Assembly: GCF_008831285.2 (NCBI RefSeq)
Contig: NC_045150.1
Location: forward strand, 17,868,600 to 17,932,599
Source: Nymphaea colorata
Lineage: Eukaryota; Streptophyta; Magnoliopsida; Nymphaeales; Nymphaeaceae
DNA: 64,000 nt
Direction: 5' to 3'
Shown here: positions 1-11,611 of the stretch, in pieces
How positions within the stretch are numbered: position 1 is the stretch's first letter
Layout of the letters: each line of letters begins with the position of its first letter
The notes under the pieces: model-generated
Database searches by the model: none
What the model was told of the DNA's origin: nothing
What the model saw: the letters and a program-made list of their open reading frames with translations, nothing else
Made by a program: the position numbers and the translations under genes

Positions 1-735
1 TGGCAAGTAAAAAGAATGATCTTCTTCATGCTTATAGCAAAGGTAACACCTGTTTGCTACATGAAGACCTTTGGCCTTTAATTGGTCTTGAGTTTGAAGC
101 GTTCGATAACTGGCTATATAGCAAAACCATTAAGCCTGGGAAATGCAATCCTTGTGTCAAATCCAGCGGTGTCACCCTTCAATTGGATACCTTTCTCTCA
201 TGTCCTCCCATAATTCCCCTACTTTGCAAGGTAAAACTGGATTACCTCTATAGAGAAGCTGGTCCTTTTTCTCGCTAATAAAAGAGAGATCAACTTGGAC
301 TCTTGTGAGAAAATTATGGATCATGCCCTTACTTCTTCCTTCCATGGTTGCCGTCCTTTGGACTGAAAGGTTGAATAGGTGACTAAATGTGCAAAACTCC
401 TCCGCATGAGAAGGTTATGAAGGCAGTAGTTAGTCCACCTTGTTGTCCAGAACTCGACAAGGCCTTCTCTCCTATTCCATCCTACATCTTTCTGAATGAC
501 TTCCCAACCAGATTTCAGGCTTTTCATGAACCACAAAGCATTGATCACCTTCTTTTTTGTCCAAAGAGAGTGGTTCGAAAGTACTTGTAATGGAGGAATT
601 TTGCCCATTCATGCTTCCCTTTACAAAAATGGAGTGCATAGAGTGCTCCCGAGACAACATTCATAGCATGAGGGCGCATGATACCCAAGCCTCCTTCATC
701 AAGGGGTTAACATTGTCTTCCAAGAAATCAGGTAC

Positions 736-1248
736 CTTTCTTTTAGGGCTGTTCATGAACGATTTCGAGCCGAGTTGAGCCAGCTCGAACTTGGTTTGCA
801 TGTCTTGAAAGAAACTCGAACTCAGCTTGAGCTTGACTCGAGTTCAATTTCATTAGCTCGAGCTGGACTCACCTTCAAACTCGGCTTGATTCGAGCTTGA
901 TTAAGCTCGAAGACTGGCCAAGCTAAACATTTCATTAAAAAAATTATTTTTTTAAAGGAAGAGGCAGCATATAGACTTGAACATGGAACCTCTCACACAC
1001 CAGTCACGTGTATGTCCATTTGAGCAATCTACTTTTTTTTTGATAATTTTATGAGACATATTTTACATATTTTCTTTCTTGAGCTTAACCGAGTTAACCC
1101 AGCTGAGCTCACTTAACTCGAGCTCAACTCGTTTAGGTTGTTGAGTTCATTTCTTAACTCAAACTCGACTCATTTAATGAACGAGTCAAATTTGAGTCAA
1201 GTTTATCGAGCAAGTTCAAGTCACTCGTTGAACGGCCTTACTTTCTTT
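736..1248. mobile_element. hAT-type MITE (744-1240) with 8-bp target duplication
   Basis: The element is 497 bp. Its left end TAGGGCTGTTCATGAACGA pairs with the reverse complement of its right end, TAAGGCCGTTCAACGAGT, with two mismatches in the first 12 bases. Both sides carry the same 8 bases CTTTCTTT (736-743 and 1241-1248), the target-duplication length of hAT elements. The interior is made of scattered GAGCTCGAGCTCGA-like words in both orientations and has no coding frame, so the element is non-autonomous. It is inserted inside the LINE remnant and is therefore younger. Confidence 0.88.
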
Positions 1249-1522
1249 CGCATCATCAAGAGACCCCCAAAGGAAGCCCATCATTAGGGCACTAATTCTT
1301 TGTTCAACTATGGAAGGAAGCTTCAAGACTGCTGTCCATTCTTGATAAGAAAAGTAAGAACATGTTTAATTGGACACACTCTCTCTCAATAGGATAAAGG
1401 CCGATGTTTGCATCCAGCAAGTTTTTTGTGGAGTTTGTTTAACAGGTCATCACAGCCACTAAGTGAGTTGTTTCCTGTAAACAAAGGGAGCCCAAATAAC
1501 TCACTAGAATGTTACCAAAGTC

Positions 1523-1711
1523 CTATTTTAGAATCCTCATTAAGCTACTCACGATTTCATCTTTGATATGGAAGGGGTTTCTTATGGACTTATTGTGTTT
1601 GACCTTGAAGCCTGCATGGGAGTACAAAACATCCAAAAAATTAGCGATTTCTTGGATTGAGTGAGTTTTTGCATGGGTAAGGAGCAGTACATCATCTGCG
1701 AAGGAGAGCAT
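1523..1711 (-). pseudogene. LINE reverse transcriptase fragment with FADD catalytic motif
   Basis: This 62-codon open stretch begins MLSFADDVLLL. That is the LINE-type F-A-D-D box carrying the two adjacent catalytic aspartates of reverse transcriptase. It is followed by the usual helix and a K-H-N-K-S motif, as in LINE RTs after the FADD box (typically L-N-x-x-K-S). It is one surviving exon-like fragment of the larger LINE remnant and continues in sense with the RT fragment at 1927-2160. It is broken at both ends, so no activity is expected. Confidence 0.8.
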
Positions 1712-1926
1712 GCCTGGGCTCCTGCCACCTCTAAGAACCTAAACCCCTCGAGATAATCTCCATGACAATAATAAATAAATAGGAAGACGGTGGTACACCT
1801 TGCCTTAAGCCTCTCTAGAGATCAAAGAATGTACCAATCCTGCCATCGTCCATGACTGAAGCTGAAGTAGTGGTCATACAAGTGATGATTTTGTCAATGG
1901 TGATGAAACGGTTTGCTCAAGAAATT

Positions 1927-2160
1927 TCAATTAACTATGTCATAAATCTTGGAAAAGTCAATTTCTAGGCAAACAACTACTTTGTTAGATGATTGCATGT
2001 TATGGACAAACTCATGGGCAAAAATCACGTTGTCGTAGGTAGACCTGTCGGTCAGGAAAGCAGCTTGCTCTAACGAGATAATATGCTTGAGAATGCCTTC
2101 CACCATGATTTTCGTAATGAACTTAAAAAGGCAATTACATAGAGGGATGAGAATACTCAT
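1927..2160 (-). pseudogene. LINE reverse transcriptase fragment, N-terminal RT blocks
   Basis: The 77 codons contain PLCNCLFKFITKI, followed by EQAAFLTDRSTYDN and VVVCLEIDFSKIYD. These correspond to the plant LINE blocks usually written as RPISLCN..YKIITK, EQ.AFV.GR.I.DN and K.D..KAYD. The catalytic aspartate of the last block is preserved (EIDFSK). The fragment sits upstream, in sense, of the FADD fragment, as expected for one decayed ORF2. Confidence 0.85.
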
Positions 2161-3977
2161 TGAAAGTTTTTACTGCCTCCCCTTTTGGAATAAGGGTGGG
2201 AACTGTCTTGTTGATTTTTCACACAAGTCTTCCACTGCAAAAGAAGTCCTTAATGGCCGTAGATAAGTTTTGGCACACAATCTCCCAATGCTGCTGATAA
2301 AAGGATGCCAAAAATCCATCCACACCCAAAGACTACTTGACAAACCTCATCATCAGAGACATGGATAGAGAGAGCATCATTCTCCACCTCAATCACCGTA
2401 GAAGCCTCAACTATGCTTGTAAAAGGGCTTCTGTCGCCCTCGACTTCACCCAACAAAATTTGAAAGAACCATGAACCACTCTGCATTAGAATTTCTTCTT
2501 AGTCCTTTATTAGGGCTCCATTTACCTCTACCTCTGAAATGAAGTTCTGAGCTTTACGATCTATGGCTACATCTTGAACGAAAGCTGTATTATGATCCCT
2601 TTATTTAAGCTATTTTACTCTTGTCCTTTGTCTCCAACAGCCTTCTCATCTTGGAGTGTATTTTGCAATTCATTTATAAGCAGCCTCTCACTGCTAGCGT
2701 CAACACAATGCCACGAGTCTTGCCTTTCTTACCATCTGTCAACTTCTTATCTAAGGCTAGCTAGTCTGGTCTCCACTGGCCCCAAATGGTTCTTTCTCCA
2801 CCTTGACAAGGCACCTTTGGTTGCTTCTAGTTTGGAAATGAATTGAATAATGGGACAACCCGAACAACTACAGTTCCAAGCAGTAGCAATAAGTTCCTTA
2901 TAACCCTGCTTAATGCTCTAGCATTTGCAGTATTTAAACATATTGAAACCCCCCCATAGTCCTACAAGAAGTTGCACTCAGAGCACTAGAGGGAAGTGAT
3001 ATGAGGTTGTATGCAGAAGCACTATCAATTTACTATTGTCTCCAAAAGTTTCCCTCTAGGCTTGACTGATAAAAAACTAATCCAATCTACACAAAACAAA
3101 CCAGCCCCTCCCTTTGCCTATTAGTTGACCAAGTGAACCTTCGATTGTGATCTTAGAGCTTCCCAAGACGATAGTTGAAGAGGAAACAATTATGGGTTGT
3201 ACATGATGCCACAAGAGGCCTCCTCCCTGTATTGTCTTCCCTACCCTTCACAATATTAAAGTCACTTAAGAGAACACATGGTAATTCAATATAGTTAACA
3301 ATCACTTAAAGTCTTTGTAGTAGGTAAGTTGGTAGATTATACCTACACAAAAGAAACATTGGAGCTTTTGATAGTACATTGCACAAAAAACCAAAATATA
3401 TCTGCATAAAGAGGACACACAATCACAATATTAGGTCTCCAAACACATAATAGTTCGAACAATGTTCTCCAAGTACTAAAATTGAATTATATCACAAAAT
3501 CTTCGAGGCTATGCCTCAACTGATGAAATTTGCTATCACATAACATTGAATCGAAAACAAAGGAAAGAGACAGATTTTCAAAAAACAACAAGGAACGTAG
3601 TTCATGACATGTTGCATCCCTTACTAATCTCGTATCCTTGGAGGGGTCTGCATAGTGGTTTTTTGATATCTCCCTGAGTGATTGAAGGCCTCGAGCTAGG
3701 GGGCCACCTAAACTATTTCTTTTGTCGCGTCCTCCATGACCTCATCCTCTGTGTCAAATTCAATTGGAATCCCTTCCCTTGGACTTTGCCATAGTTGCTT
3801 CCATTTGCCTTCAGCTAGGTTCAAATGCAATGCTTGATGGGATGTCCTTCCTTAGAGAGACTCTTCCCCTTGAATGGGTTTAGTTCTAAGGATGTTTCAC
3901 CCTTTTACCTTGTTTCCTTCGCCATGGTACCTTCCCTAGAAAATTTATTATTCTGTTTAGCGTCCTCAGAAACCTAG

Positions 3978-5349
3978 TGTTGACACCCCAAATTTTTCCA
4001 TTTAAATTTCATTGGCAATTTTCAAAATTTTGCAAAACATTTTAGGCAAAATTCGAAGAAATGCACTTCAATGCCTATCCAATCTAATCCTAGACCAATG
4101 CCCAGGAGTCCATCACAATCACAACTTCAAACCTACTTAGAGCTTTGAATTGCAAACCAAATGTTCTCTTAAATTTGAAACAAGATTTTAAATTCAAATT
4201 TAATTAGAGCTAAAATAGAGCTCTAAAATCAATCCATATCAAAGCCAATAAGCAAGTCCATAATTCAAAATTCAATTCACAATTTGGATTTAAAAACCTA
4301 TCCAAGCGAAGTCAAAAATTTTAAGTTAGCTAATTTCCCTAATATTGGAATTATGGAATAAAATGTTTGTATCGATCTTAAAAACCTTAGTTCAAGGTTA
4401 TCTCAAATCAATTTGTGTAATTCAGAGTATGTGATCGCATGTTCTGACTCAATTAGTAAAAAGAACTAGATTTACTGAGCAATTGAATTACATAAATCAA
4501 TCAATTTGGTGTACACTCTTCAGAAAGTGTTTAAAATACAATTCAAACTAGAATTAGATAAAATCTATACTTTAGAATGAAAATCATCCAAATTGGAGTT
4601 TAGTCATAGTCATGATGGACTTTTGACTGAATCTAAACTCACTTAGCCCATGCGTGTGGGTTAGGTAGGTCCAAATGAATTTTCAAAATTTCAAAAAGAA
4701 TTCAATTTGCTTGCCATGTCACTCAATCTAAGAATTTTTAAGGCAGAAATTAAAATTCTCTTTAGTGGCGTCAAAATCCAATTAAGAAAACAATGAAAGG
4801 AATTTAAAAATGATTCTCTTTTTTCAAAATTGGTTTCATTAAAAAATGAAACCAAAGCAATTAGATAGAACCCATTTGGGCATCTATCTGTCTGTCTCTT
4901 CTTCCTTAGAATTATTTTAAGTAATTTTAGTTAAGGAGCAGTAAATCAAGGCAATTCAAGGGTTGATCATTTGGGGTGAAATTATCTGCATTTTAAAATC
5001 ATTGAAATGATTTTAGCAAATTTCAAAACCAATTTAAAAGTTGGTGTGTTCTTAAAAGGTAGCATCTTTGAGGTGCAGCTCTTTCTCAAACAATTTTGAA
5101 AAATTTTCCAAAAAATAGCTTTATTAAAGCTGGAATTTCTTCAAATAGGAAGAAGAGAAACTTGAATTGGAGCAGTCCATTTTGGGCATGCTCTATCTCT
5201 TCTCTTTCAAGGTATTTGAAAGCTCTCAATTTTTTCAAACCAAATCAGGTCAATTAAGCTGATGCATTTTCAAAACGCAATCAAAGAGTAGCCCATTTTG
5301 AACATGCTCTATTCTTCTTTTCAAAAATTTTAAAAAAATCTCAAGTTTA
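3978..5349. repeat. LTR-like AT-rich repeat DNA with TGTTGACACCCC start
   Basis: The sequence changes abruptly at 3978, where TGTTGACACCCCAAATTTTT begins. This resembles LTR starts of some plant Ty3/gypsy elements. No matching right end or coding domain was found. From about 5080 the DNA contains degenerate repeats about 110 bp apart with a shared pattern: CAATCAAAGAG, then a cccatttNGGcatg box, then GCTCTAT/CACTCT and CTTCTTTTCAAA. It could be a truncated solo LTR or the far 5' part of the copia LTR region that follows. Confidence 0.4.
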
Positions 5350-5965
5350 AAAAAACCCACTCAGCTTAGTAAAAGCTGATATTTTCCAAAACTCAATCAA
5401 AGAGCCACCCAAATGGGTGTGATACACTCTTCTTTTCAAATTCTTTTTAAAAAATCTCACGTTAAAAAAAAAAAGAACCAGATTAAGCTGTTTTACACAT
5501 GAAGATTTTATTGAACAAAATCAACAGATTTACATAAAAAATTAAAAGATTTACTTTACTTCTTAACATCTCTCTTGCCTAATTGCTGCTGGGCTTTGGG
5601 AAATCCTAGGAAGTAATCTATAAATGCCCAACTAAACTCTAACTTAGGGTTTAATCACTTAAAGAAGCCCAATCAACTTAGTAAAAGCTCATAGTTTCCA
5701 AAACCCAATCAAAGAGCTGCCCAAATGGGCATGATACACTCTTCTTTTCAAATTCTTTTTGAAAAATTTCAAGTTAAAAAAAGAAACAGATTAAACCGTT
5801 TTACAAATGAATATTTTATTGAATAAAATCAAGAGATTTACATTAAAAATTAAAACATTTACTTTACCTCTAAACATCTCTCTGGCCTAACCGCTGCTGG
5901 GATTTAGGAAATCTTGGGAGGCGATCTAGAAATGCCCAGCTAAACTCTAACTTAGGGTTTAATCG
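5350..5965. repeat. Tandem duplication, about 312 bp x 2, containing LTR promoter sequence
   Basis: Two neighbouring units match closely. The word TAGTAAAAGCT recurs about 312 bp apart (near 5367 and 5679), followed in both by CAATCAAAGAGC, ATACACTCTTCTTTTCAAA, ATTTTATTGAA and the ACTCTAACTTAGGGTTTAAT block. The same block occurs in the 3' LTR at about 9145-9165. A TATA-like TATAAAT lies at 5619-5625 in the first unit and is altered to TAGAAAT at 5927-5933 in the second. The duplicated DNA therefore seems to be LTR U3/R sequence. Confidence 0.7.
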
Positions 5966-7888
5966 CTTGATTGCCCTAGCCTACACCTTCCAGAAGCAAA
6001 CACAGGAATACACCATCTCTGCTTCTGTTTCTTCTCTTTCTCTTCTCTCTTTTGCTCCTTTCTTTTCAGTCGGCATTGCTGCTGCCTCTTCACATGCAAA
6101 TTGGAGACACAACTAGTGAACCTGCTGTGTAGACACAGAGTGGATTAAGAGCGCCATTCTACTTGTTGTCGCTCCAACATGATTATCTCGTAATTGCAAG
6201 TGGGCGAGTCTTGTTTATATGGAAAGATGACAAAGAAATCATTTTCGCTTGACGTAATTTGAGCCACTGATTTATTTGTGGACTTTTAAGGGTCCAAACA
6301 CATAGTGGCTATACTTCATAACATTCATTGACGTCTTCTCAAGATTTGGTTATATTTATCTGATTAAATATAAGTCTGAAGCACTTGAAGAATTCAAAGA
6401 ATATAAAACAGAAATTGAGAGACAACTTGAAAAATATATCAAGGTTGTAAGGTCTGATCGAGGTGGTGAGTATACATCAAATGAATTCCTTGAATACTGC
6501 AAAGATCTTAGAATTAATAGGCAAAAATCAATGCCTAAAACATCACAACAAAATGGTGTTCTTGAGACATGTAATAAAACCCTCTTGAACATGGTAATAT
6601 CCATGTTGGAAGGTGCATAATTACCCAAAGTATTTTGGGGTGGAGCTGTGTGAACAACTATGTACACAATAAGATGCCTTACAAAGCAGTTCCAACCACT
6701 CCTTATGAAAGATGGACTGGTGTAAAACCAGATTTGAGGCATCTCAAGAAATGAAGATCTGTAGTACATGTGAAAATTCTAGATCCAAAAAATAGATAAA
6801 ATAGATAACAAATCGGTAAAATGTGAGTTTATTGGATATCCAAAAAGATTCAAATGCTACAAATTATATCACTTGACTATGAGACTTATAGAAAGTAAAC
6901 ATGTAGAGTTCCTAAAAGAACTCAATAACAAAGACAATGATGCAGTGAGAGATCATAACGATCTACCGGATGACCTGATTTATTTAGAAGATCAGTTTGA
7001 CAATGAACCAATTGAGAAACAGTTTGGTAATGAACCAACTGCATGAATCATCTGAGGAACAATCTGGTAATAAACTGACTAAGGAACAATTTGGTAGTAA
7101 ACCAACTGATCAAGTACCTCATCATCTCGAACTTTGTCAGATCATGAAAGACTTAGAGCTCCTCCTTCATATCTGAATGATTATTATGTATATCTTGTAG
7201 AGGAATTGCACTATTTAACAAATATTGATGAAATGTCCAACAATATGACATATGATGAAGCGATAAGCTCACATGAATCATCAGATTAGATAAATGCTAT
7301 GGATGAGGAAATTAAATCCATAGAAATAAAGTCTGGGAACTAATAGATCTTCCTAATGATAGAAGACACATTGAGTGTAAATCGGTGCTATAGAAAATAT
7401 ATGAAGATGACAAATCAGTTGAGAAGTTTAAAGCAATGCTAGTGGTGAAAGGTTTTTCTCAAAAGGAAGGAATTGATTATTTAAAAACCTATTCGTCGAT
7501 AGTAAAGTTTGCATCAATCAAAATAGTTCTAGCTATCGCAGCCTTCTATGACTTGGATGTTTATCAGATGGTTGTAAAAATTGCTTTTCTGAGTGGTGAG
7601 TCAAAGTAAACCATATATATCACTCAACCACATGGATATGTCATCAAAGAAAATGAAGACAAAGTATACAAGTTGCATAAATCACTGTATGGTTTGAAGC
7701 AGTCATCTAGATAGTGGTATTTTACCTTTCATAAAGCAATCACAATGCTTGGATACATAGTAAATCAGCTAGTCTAGTATGTATATGTTTGGAGAAGTAG
7801 GAGTCTCTTTTGTATCAAGTCATTATATATCGATGACATTTTGTTGATTGAAAATGATAACAACATGATACTTAAAACAAAGATTTAG

Positions 7889-8347
7889 TTGAACGAGAAC
7901 TTCGAAATGAAAGACATACGTAAAACATTTTATATACTAGGGATAAAGATCACTCGAGATAGAGACTCGAGAATTCTACGTCTGAGTCAAGAACAGTATG
8001 TTGATTACAACTTAAAGAAGTTTCACATGCAAGATTACAAACCTATTGGAAATCTCATTGCTAAAGGAGCAAATATAGATAGAAATGATTGTCCCAACAA
8101 AGGACAACAAGAATTAAATGTTCTTGCTCATGCTGTTAGTAGCTTAATGTATTTAGTATTTTGTACAAGACCAGACATAAGCTTTTCTATCGGTCTGGTG
8201 AGCCGTTATCAAAGGAATTCTGGTTGGACTCACTGGAAAGCAGTTAAAAGAAGTTTTCAATATATTAAAGGAATGAAAGGATTGAAATTGTCCTACCAAG
8301 CCGATGAGCTAACTTGGCTATTTCGATGTAAATTTTGCTGGCTGTAA
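7889..8347 (+). pseudogene. Copia reverse transcriptase C-terminal fragment
   Basis: This 152-codon open stretch begins just after the YIDDILL catalytic box. It contains FYILGIKI, LSQEQYVDYNLKKF and CTRPDISFSIGLVSR, which are standard blocks of the RVT_2 domain of plant copia elements. The usual order continues downstream into RNase H fragments, but stops intervene on both sides. It is the best preserved coding piece of this element and does not encode a working enzyme. Confidence 0.85.
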
Positions 8348-8928
8348 AGATGACAGTAAGTCCACATCTTGATATATTTTTCTCTTTGGAAGTAGTGCGA
8401 TAGTTTGGTCCTATAAGAAACATGGATGTGTTGCAACATACATAAGAAGTAGAGTATGTAACATGTAATGTCGCAACTCCTTTGATGTCTGATTAAATCG
8501 GTTCGTGAAAGACTTGAAATTAGATATTGATCATGAATCAATTCAACTATACTGTGATAATCAGACAATGATATCTCTTATGAAAAATAGAGTTGTAAGC
8601 TCAAAAAGTAAACATTAATGGTAAAATGTCATTATGTTTATGAAATGATTGAGAAAAATGAAATCTTAGTTGATTACATGCCTACCATTGATATGGTAGC
8701 TGATCCCTTAACAAAGGGAATAACAAAAGGCTTGTTTACTAAATATGTAATCCATATGAGGTTAAGATATATTTAAAAGATTGAGATGAAAAACCACTGA
8801 ATGGAAAATCTCGCTATAAACGTTAGACAAAATTCAAATTACAATGGATGAACCAATTATGAAAAACTACATAACTAAATAATGAAGAAACCCATACATA
8901 GTGGAACCAAACTGGCAGTCTTATAGCC

Positions 8929-8938
8929 AAGTGGGAGA
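8929..8938 (+). other. Polypurine tract of the + strand copia element
   Basis: AAGTGGGAGA lies immediately before TGTTAG, which starts the 3' LTR. Plant copia elements normally carry an AAGTGGGAGA-like plus-strand primer at this position. Confidence 0.75.
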
Positions 8939-9440
8939 TGTTAGATAGTGACCTTGAGCCCTATCTCCACATCCCGCAGTTACGAGATAATTTTGCTAAA
9001 CTATTTTACAAATGAAGATTTTATTAATAAAATCAAGAGATTTCATCAAAAATTAAAAGATTTACTTTACCTCCGAACATCTCTCTGGCTTAACCATTGC
9101 TCGGATTCAGAAATCCTGGGAGGCAATCTATAAATGCTTAGTTAAACTCTAACTTAGGGTTTAATCACTTGATTACCCTAGCATGCGTCTCCTAAAAGCA
9201 AACCTGAGAATAACACCATCTCTGCTTCTGTTTCTTCTCTTCCTCTTCTCTCTTCCGCTCCTTTCTTTTCAGTCGGTGTTACTATTGCATCTTCACGCTC
9301 AAATTGGAGACGCTGCTGGTGAACTTGCTCCGCAAACGCGGAGTGGATCAAGGGTGCTGTTCCATTGTTGTCACTCCAATAGGCCTTGGACTACCATTGA
9401 TATCAATGATGACAACCTCCGTTGACTGCTAAAGAAAAAA
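8939..9440 (+). mobile_element. 3' LTR of the + strand copia element
   Basis: It starts with TGTTAG after the polypurine tract. From about 9005 to 9400 it matches 5770-6178: ATTTTATT.AATAAAATCAAGAG, the ACTCTAACTTAGGGTTTAAT block, and a CTGCTTCTGTTTCTTCTC pyrimidine stretch. A TATA-like TATAAAT at 9129-9135 lies just before the block holding a telo-box-like TTAGGGTTT, which would be the promoter and start of R. The 3' boundary is unclear because no clean CA end was found. Confidence 0.65.
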
Positions 9441-9645
9441 AAAAAAGGGACCCCTCATTGACACCAGAAATGCCCCGAGGGGGCTTTTAGACAGTGCTGG
9501 CCTTCCTTGGCAAAGCACATTGGGAATGTGTTGAGCGAGTCATATTTTCACCTCCCCCGTCAATTGTTTGTTTTTATATATGTTTTTAAACTGGTTTTTC
9601 ATATTAACAGATTGAATAGGTCCTTGCATTATATAGAGCCATGCT

Positions 9646-9674
9646 AACTCTCTCTCTCTCTCTCTCTCTCTCCA
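9646..9674. repeat. (CT)n microsatellite
   Basis: An uninterrupted CT run of about 29 bases lies between the copia 3' LTR and the next copia remnant. A shorter (TA)n run follows at about 9786-9808. Confidence 0.95.
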
Positions 9675-10012
9675 CCATGAAATTGGATGTTGATAGATGA
9701 CTAAAAGTTAAAAATTTATCGCTAAAAGCATCATAAATTATTGCTATGCTATAAACCATTGTTAATGTTCATGTGACTCCTAATCTATATATATATATAT
9801 ATATATAAAATTTGAATTAAGAGGAAAACAATAATGGATATCCACTATAGGCAGTAGATTTCATTTTTCTATATACATGATCCACCAATCATGGGATTTA
9901 GGGAGTTACAATGGTGGTAAGTTATAAGAGATACTAATGGGGTCAGTTAGATATGGAAAGAATAATGTGAACGTTATCTTCATAAATTCAAGTTCTTAAT
10001 GAATATCTTATA

Positions 10013-10024
10013 CTCCCCCTCAAG
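10013..10024 (-). other. Polypurine tract of the minus-strand copia element
   Basis: On the minus strand this reads CTTGAGGGGGAG and sits directly before the left LTR copy. It follows the RNase H end motif Y-A-N-L-R-G, the usual plant copia arrangement. Confidence 0.8.
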
Positions 10025-10940
10025 TTGGCATATGCAAATCTGTAACACTCAACTGGGCTATATGGTGGAACACATCTCTTCCCAATGGCTTAGTAAAGAT
10101 ATCAGCAAGTTGTAAATGTGTGGGCACATGCTCAGGCTGAATAACACCACGTTGAATTTTCTCTCTGGCAAAATGACGATCTCATTCTGTATGTTTAGTG
10201 ATTTAATAAAAAAACTGGATTTGTCAATATGTGTAAAGCTGCTTGATTATCACAATATAAGTGGATTAACCAAATAATCTCACATATAGCATGTAGCTAT
10301 TGCTTGATATTCAGCTTCGGCAGATGATTGAGCAATAGTGGTTCGTTTCTTGGATCTCCATGAGATAGTATAGTTTTCAAGATAAACAACATATCTGCTA
10401 ACTGATTTCCAGTAGGATGGACATCTGGCCAAATCTTAATCTCTATAATCCTTCAACAGATTTTTTTTTGAAGATGAAAGAAATATTCCCTTTCCTAGTG
10501 AAGCTTTCAAATATCTTACTCAAAGTGATGCAACATAATGTGGAAGACTTGGTTCTTGCATAGCTAAAGAAGTGAACTGAATGCATAATATCTAGACGTG
10601 TAATGGTCAAGTAAATTGGATGTCAAACTAGACATCTATATTGTGCTGGATCCTTTAGCAAGTCACCATTGTATGGGCTAAGGTGCAACTTCTGATCCAT
10701 AGGGAAATCAACATGCTTGACTCCCAACAAGCCCACATCAGTAAAAATTTCTACTGTTTCCTTTGACTCAAGAAGATTCTAGATAGTGTTCTAGCAACTT
10801 ATATTCCTAAGAAGTACTAAAGATTTTACAAAACTTTTAATATAAAAGCGAGAATGCAAAAACTGTTTGACATCAACAATGTCCTATTCATCATGTTATG
10901 CAATAATAAGATCATCAACATGTACTGGTATGGCAACAAA

Positions 10941-11306
10941 CTACTCCCTATGTTGTGTGAATAGAGTATACTTAGTAGTCAATTGAACAAAGCTAGTGTC
11001 TTTAAGAGCTGTCATGAACTTGTAAAACCAATTGCATGGTGATTGTTTGAATCCACATAACAATCTATGGATCCAACAAACTCTATCTCTAGGATGCTCA
11101 TGCTCGCTGATAAGGCTCGATGGTAATGCCATATACACTTCTTCATGGAGTTGACCACAGATGAAGACACTACTAATGTCTATCTGACATAAGTACCATA
11201 ATATGATAGAAGCTAGAGCTAGTAAAGTGTGCATTGTGGTTAGTTTTGCAATCAGAGCAAAGGTCTTGTGATAATCAAGTCTATCAACTTGTTTACTCTT
11301 TTGCAA
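10941..11306 (-). pseudogene. Copia reverse transcriptase N-terminal fragment
   Basis: The 121 codons contain YHKTFALIAKLTT, then LCQIDISSVFICGQLHEEVYM and WIHRLLCGFKQSPCNW. These are the familiar copia blocks D-Y-x-x-T-F-A-P-V-A-K, Q-x-D-V-x-N-A-F-L-x-G and L-x-K-S-L-Y-G-L-K-Q. The catalytic aspartate of the second block is kept (QIDISS). The following YVDD block is not in frame. It is inactive. Confidence 0.85.
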
Positions 11307-11611
11307 CTAGTTGTGCTAGTCTCTCAAGTGTGTACTCTTTTGCAACTAAATGTGCTTATACCATTCTATACTCCCATACGTGCATATCTTTATATTGTAT
11401 ACCTAATGTCATCCAATAGGACGCTTGTGGGGAGGCAAAAGAGCAATGGACCGAGTGTTGTTTTGTTCAAGAGCACAAATATCCTCAACCATAGCATCTC
11501 ACTAATGCTGGTGTTGCTTCCACGTATGTACAAGATTCAACTTCACTCGTAAGAGAGGTTAGGAAGGCAAAACGATATTTAGAAATTTTAGAATAATGAA
11601 GTAAGTTTGCA

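Larger units (their letters stand above)
1..3977 (-). mobile_element. Degenerate LINE (non-LTR retrotransposon), ORF2 remnant
   Basis: Read on the minus strand from about 3500 down to 1, broken frames keep the order of a plant LINE ORF2. An endonuclease block with a G/SDFN-type motif and a following NRRFTWS-like motif lies near 3300-3100. The linker preceding the RT, RDHNTAF and then NFISEVEVNGA, lies near 2600-2490. The RT palm entry (LCNCLFKFITKI, then the FLTDRSTYDNVIFAHE block) is at 2160-1927. The RT catalytic block FADDVLLL is at 1711-1690. A conserved C-terminal segment (SLWTKKK, WEVIQKDVGW) is at 608-321. Many stops and frameshifts make it non-functional. A hAT MITE interrupts it at 744-1240, and LTR-like sequence cuts it at about 3978. 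Its left end lies outside the window. Confidence 0.85.
5770..9440 (+). mobile_element. Degenerate Ty1/copia retrotransposon, + strand
   Basis: The copia order is visible in broken frames. Integrase core fragments lie at about 6340-6770 and integrase C-terminal/linker at about 6770-7300. RT runs from about 7430 to 8340, with DVYQMVVKIAFLSGE near 7557, YIDDILL near 7830 and LMYLVFCTRPDISF at about 8143-8184. RNase H follows (YCDNQTMISLM near 8550, then VADPLTKG near 8697). A polypurine tract AAGTGGGAGA at 8929-8938 precedes the 3' LTR. A 5' LTR-like copy ends near 6178 and joins internal sequence directly, so the primer-binding site, gag and protease are missing. Numerous stops make it dead. 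Confidence 0.85.

Noticed and set aside
6356-6769. 137-codon minus-strand frame
   Set aside because: It is antisense to the copia integrase remnant, whose sense frames show the family motifs.
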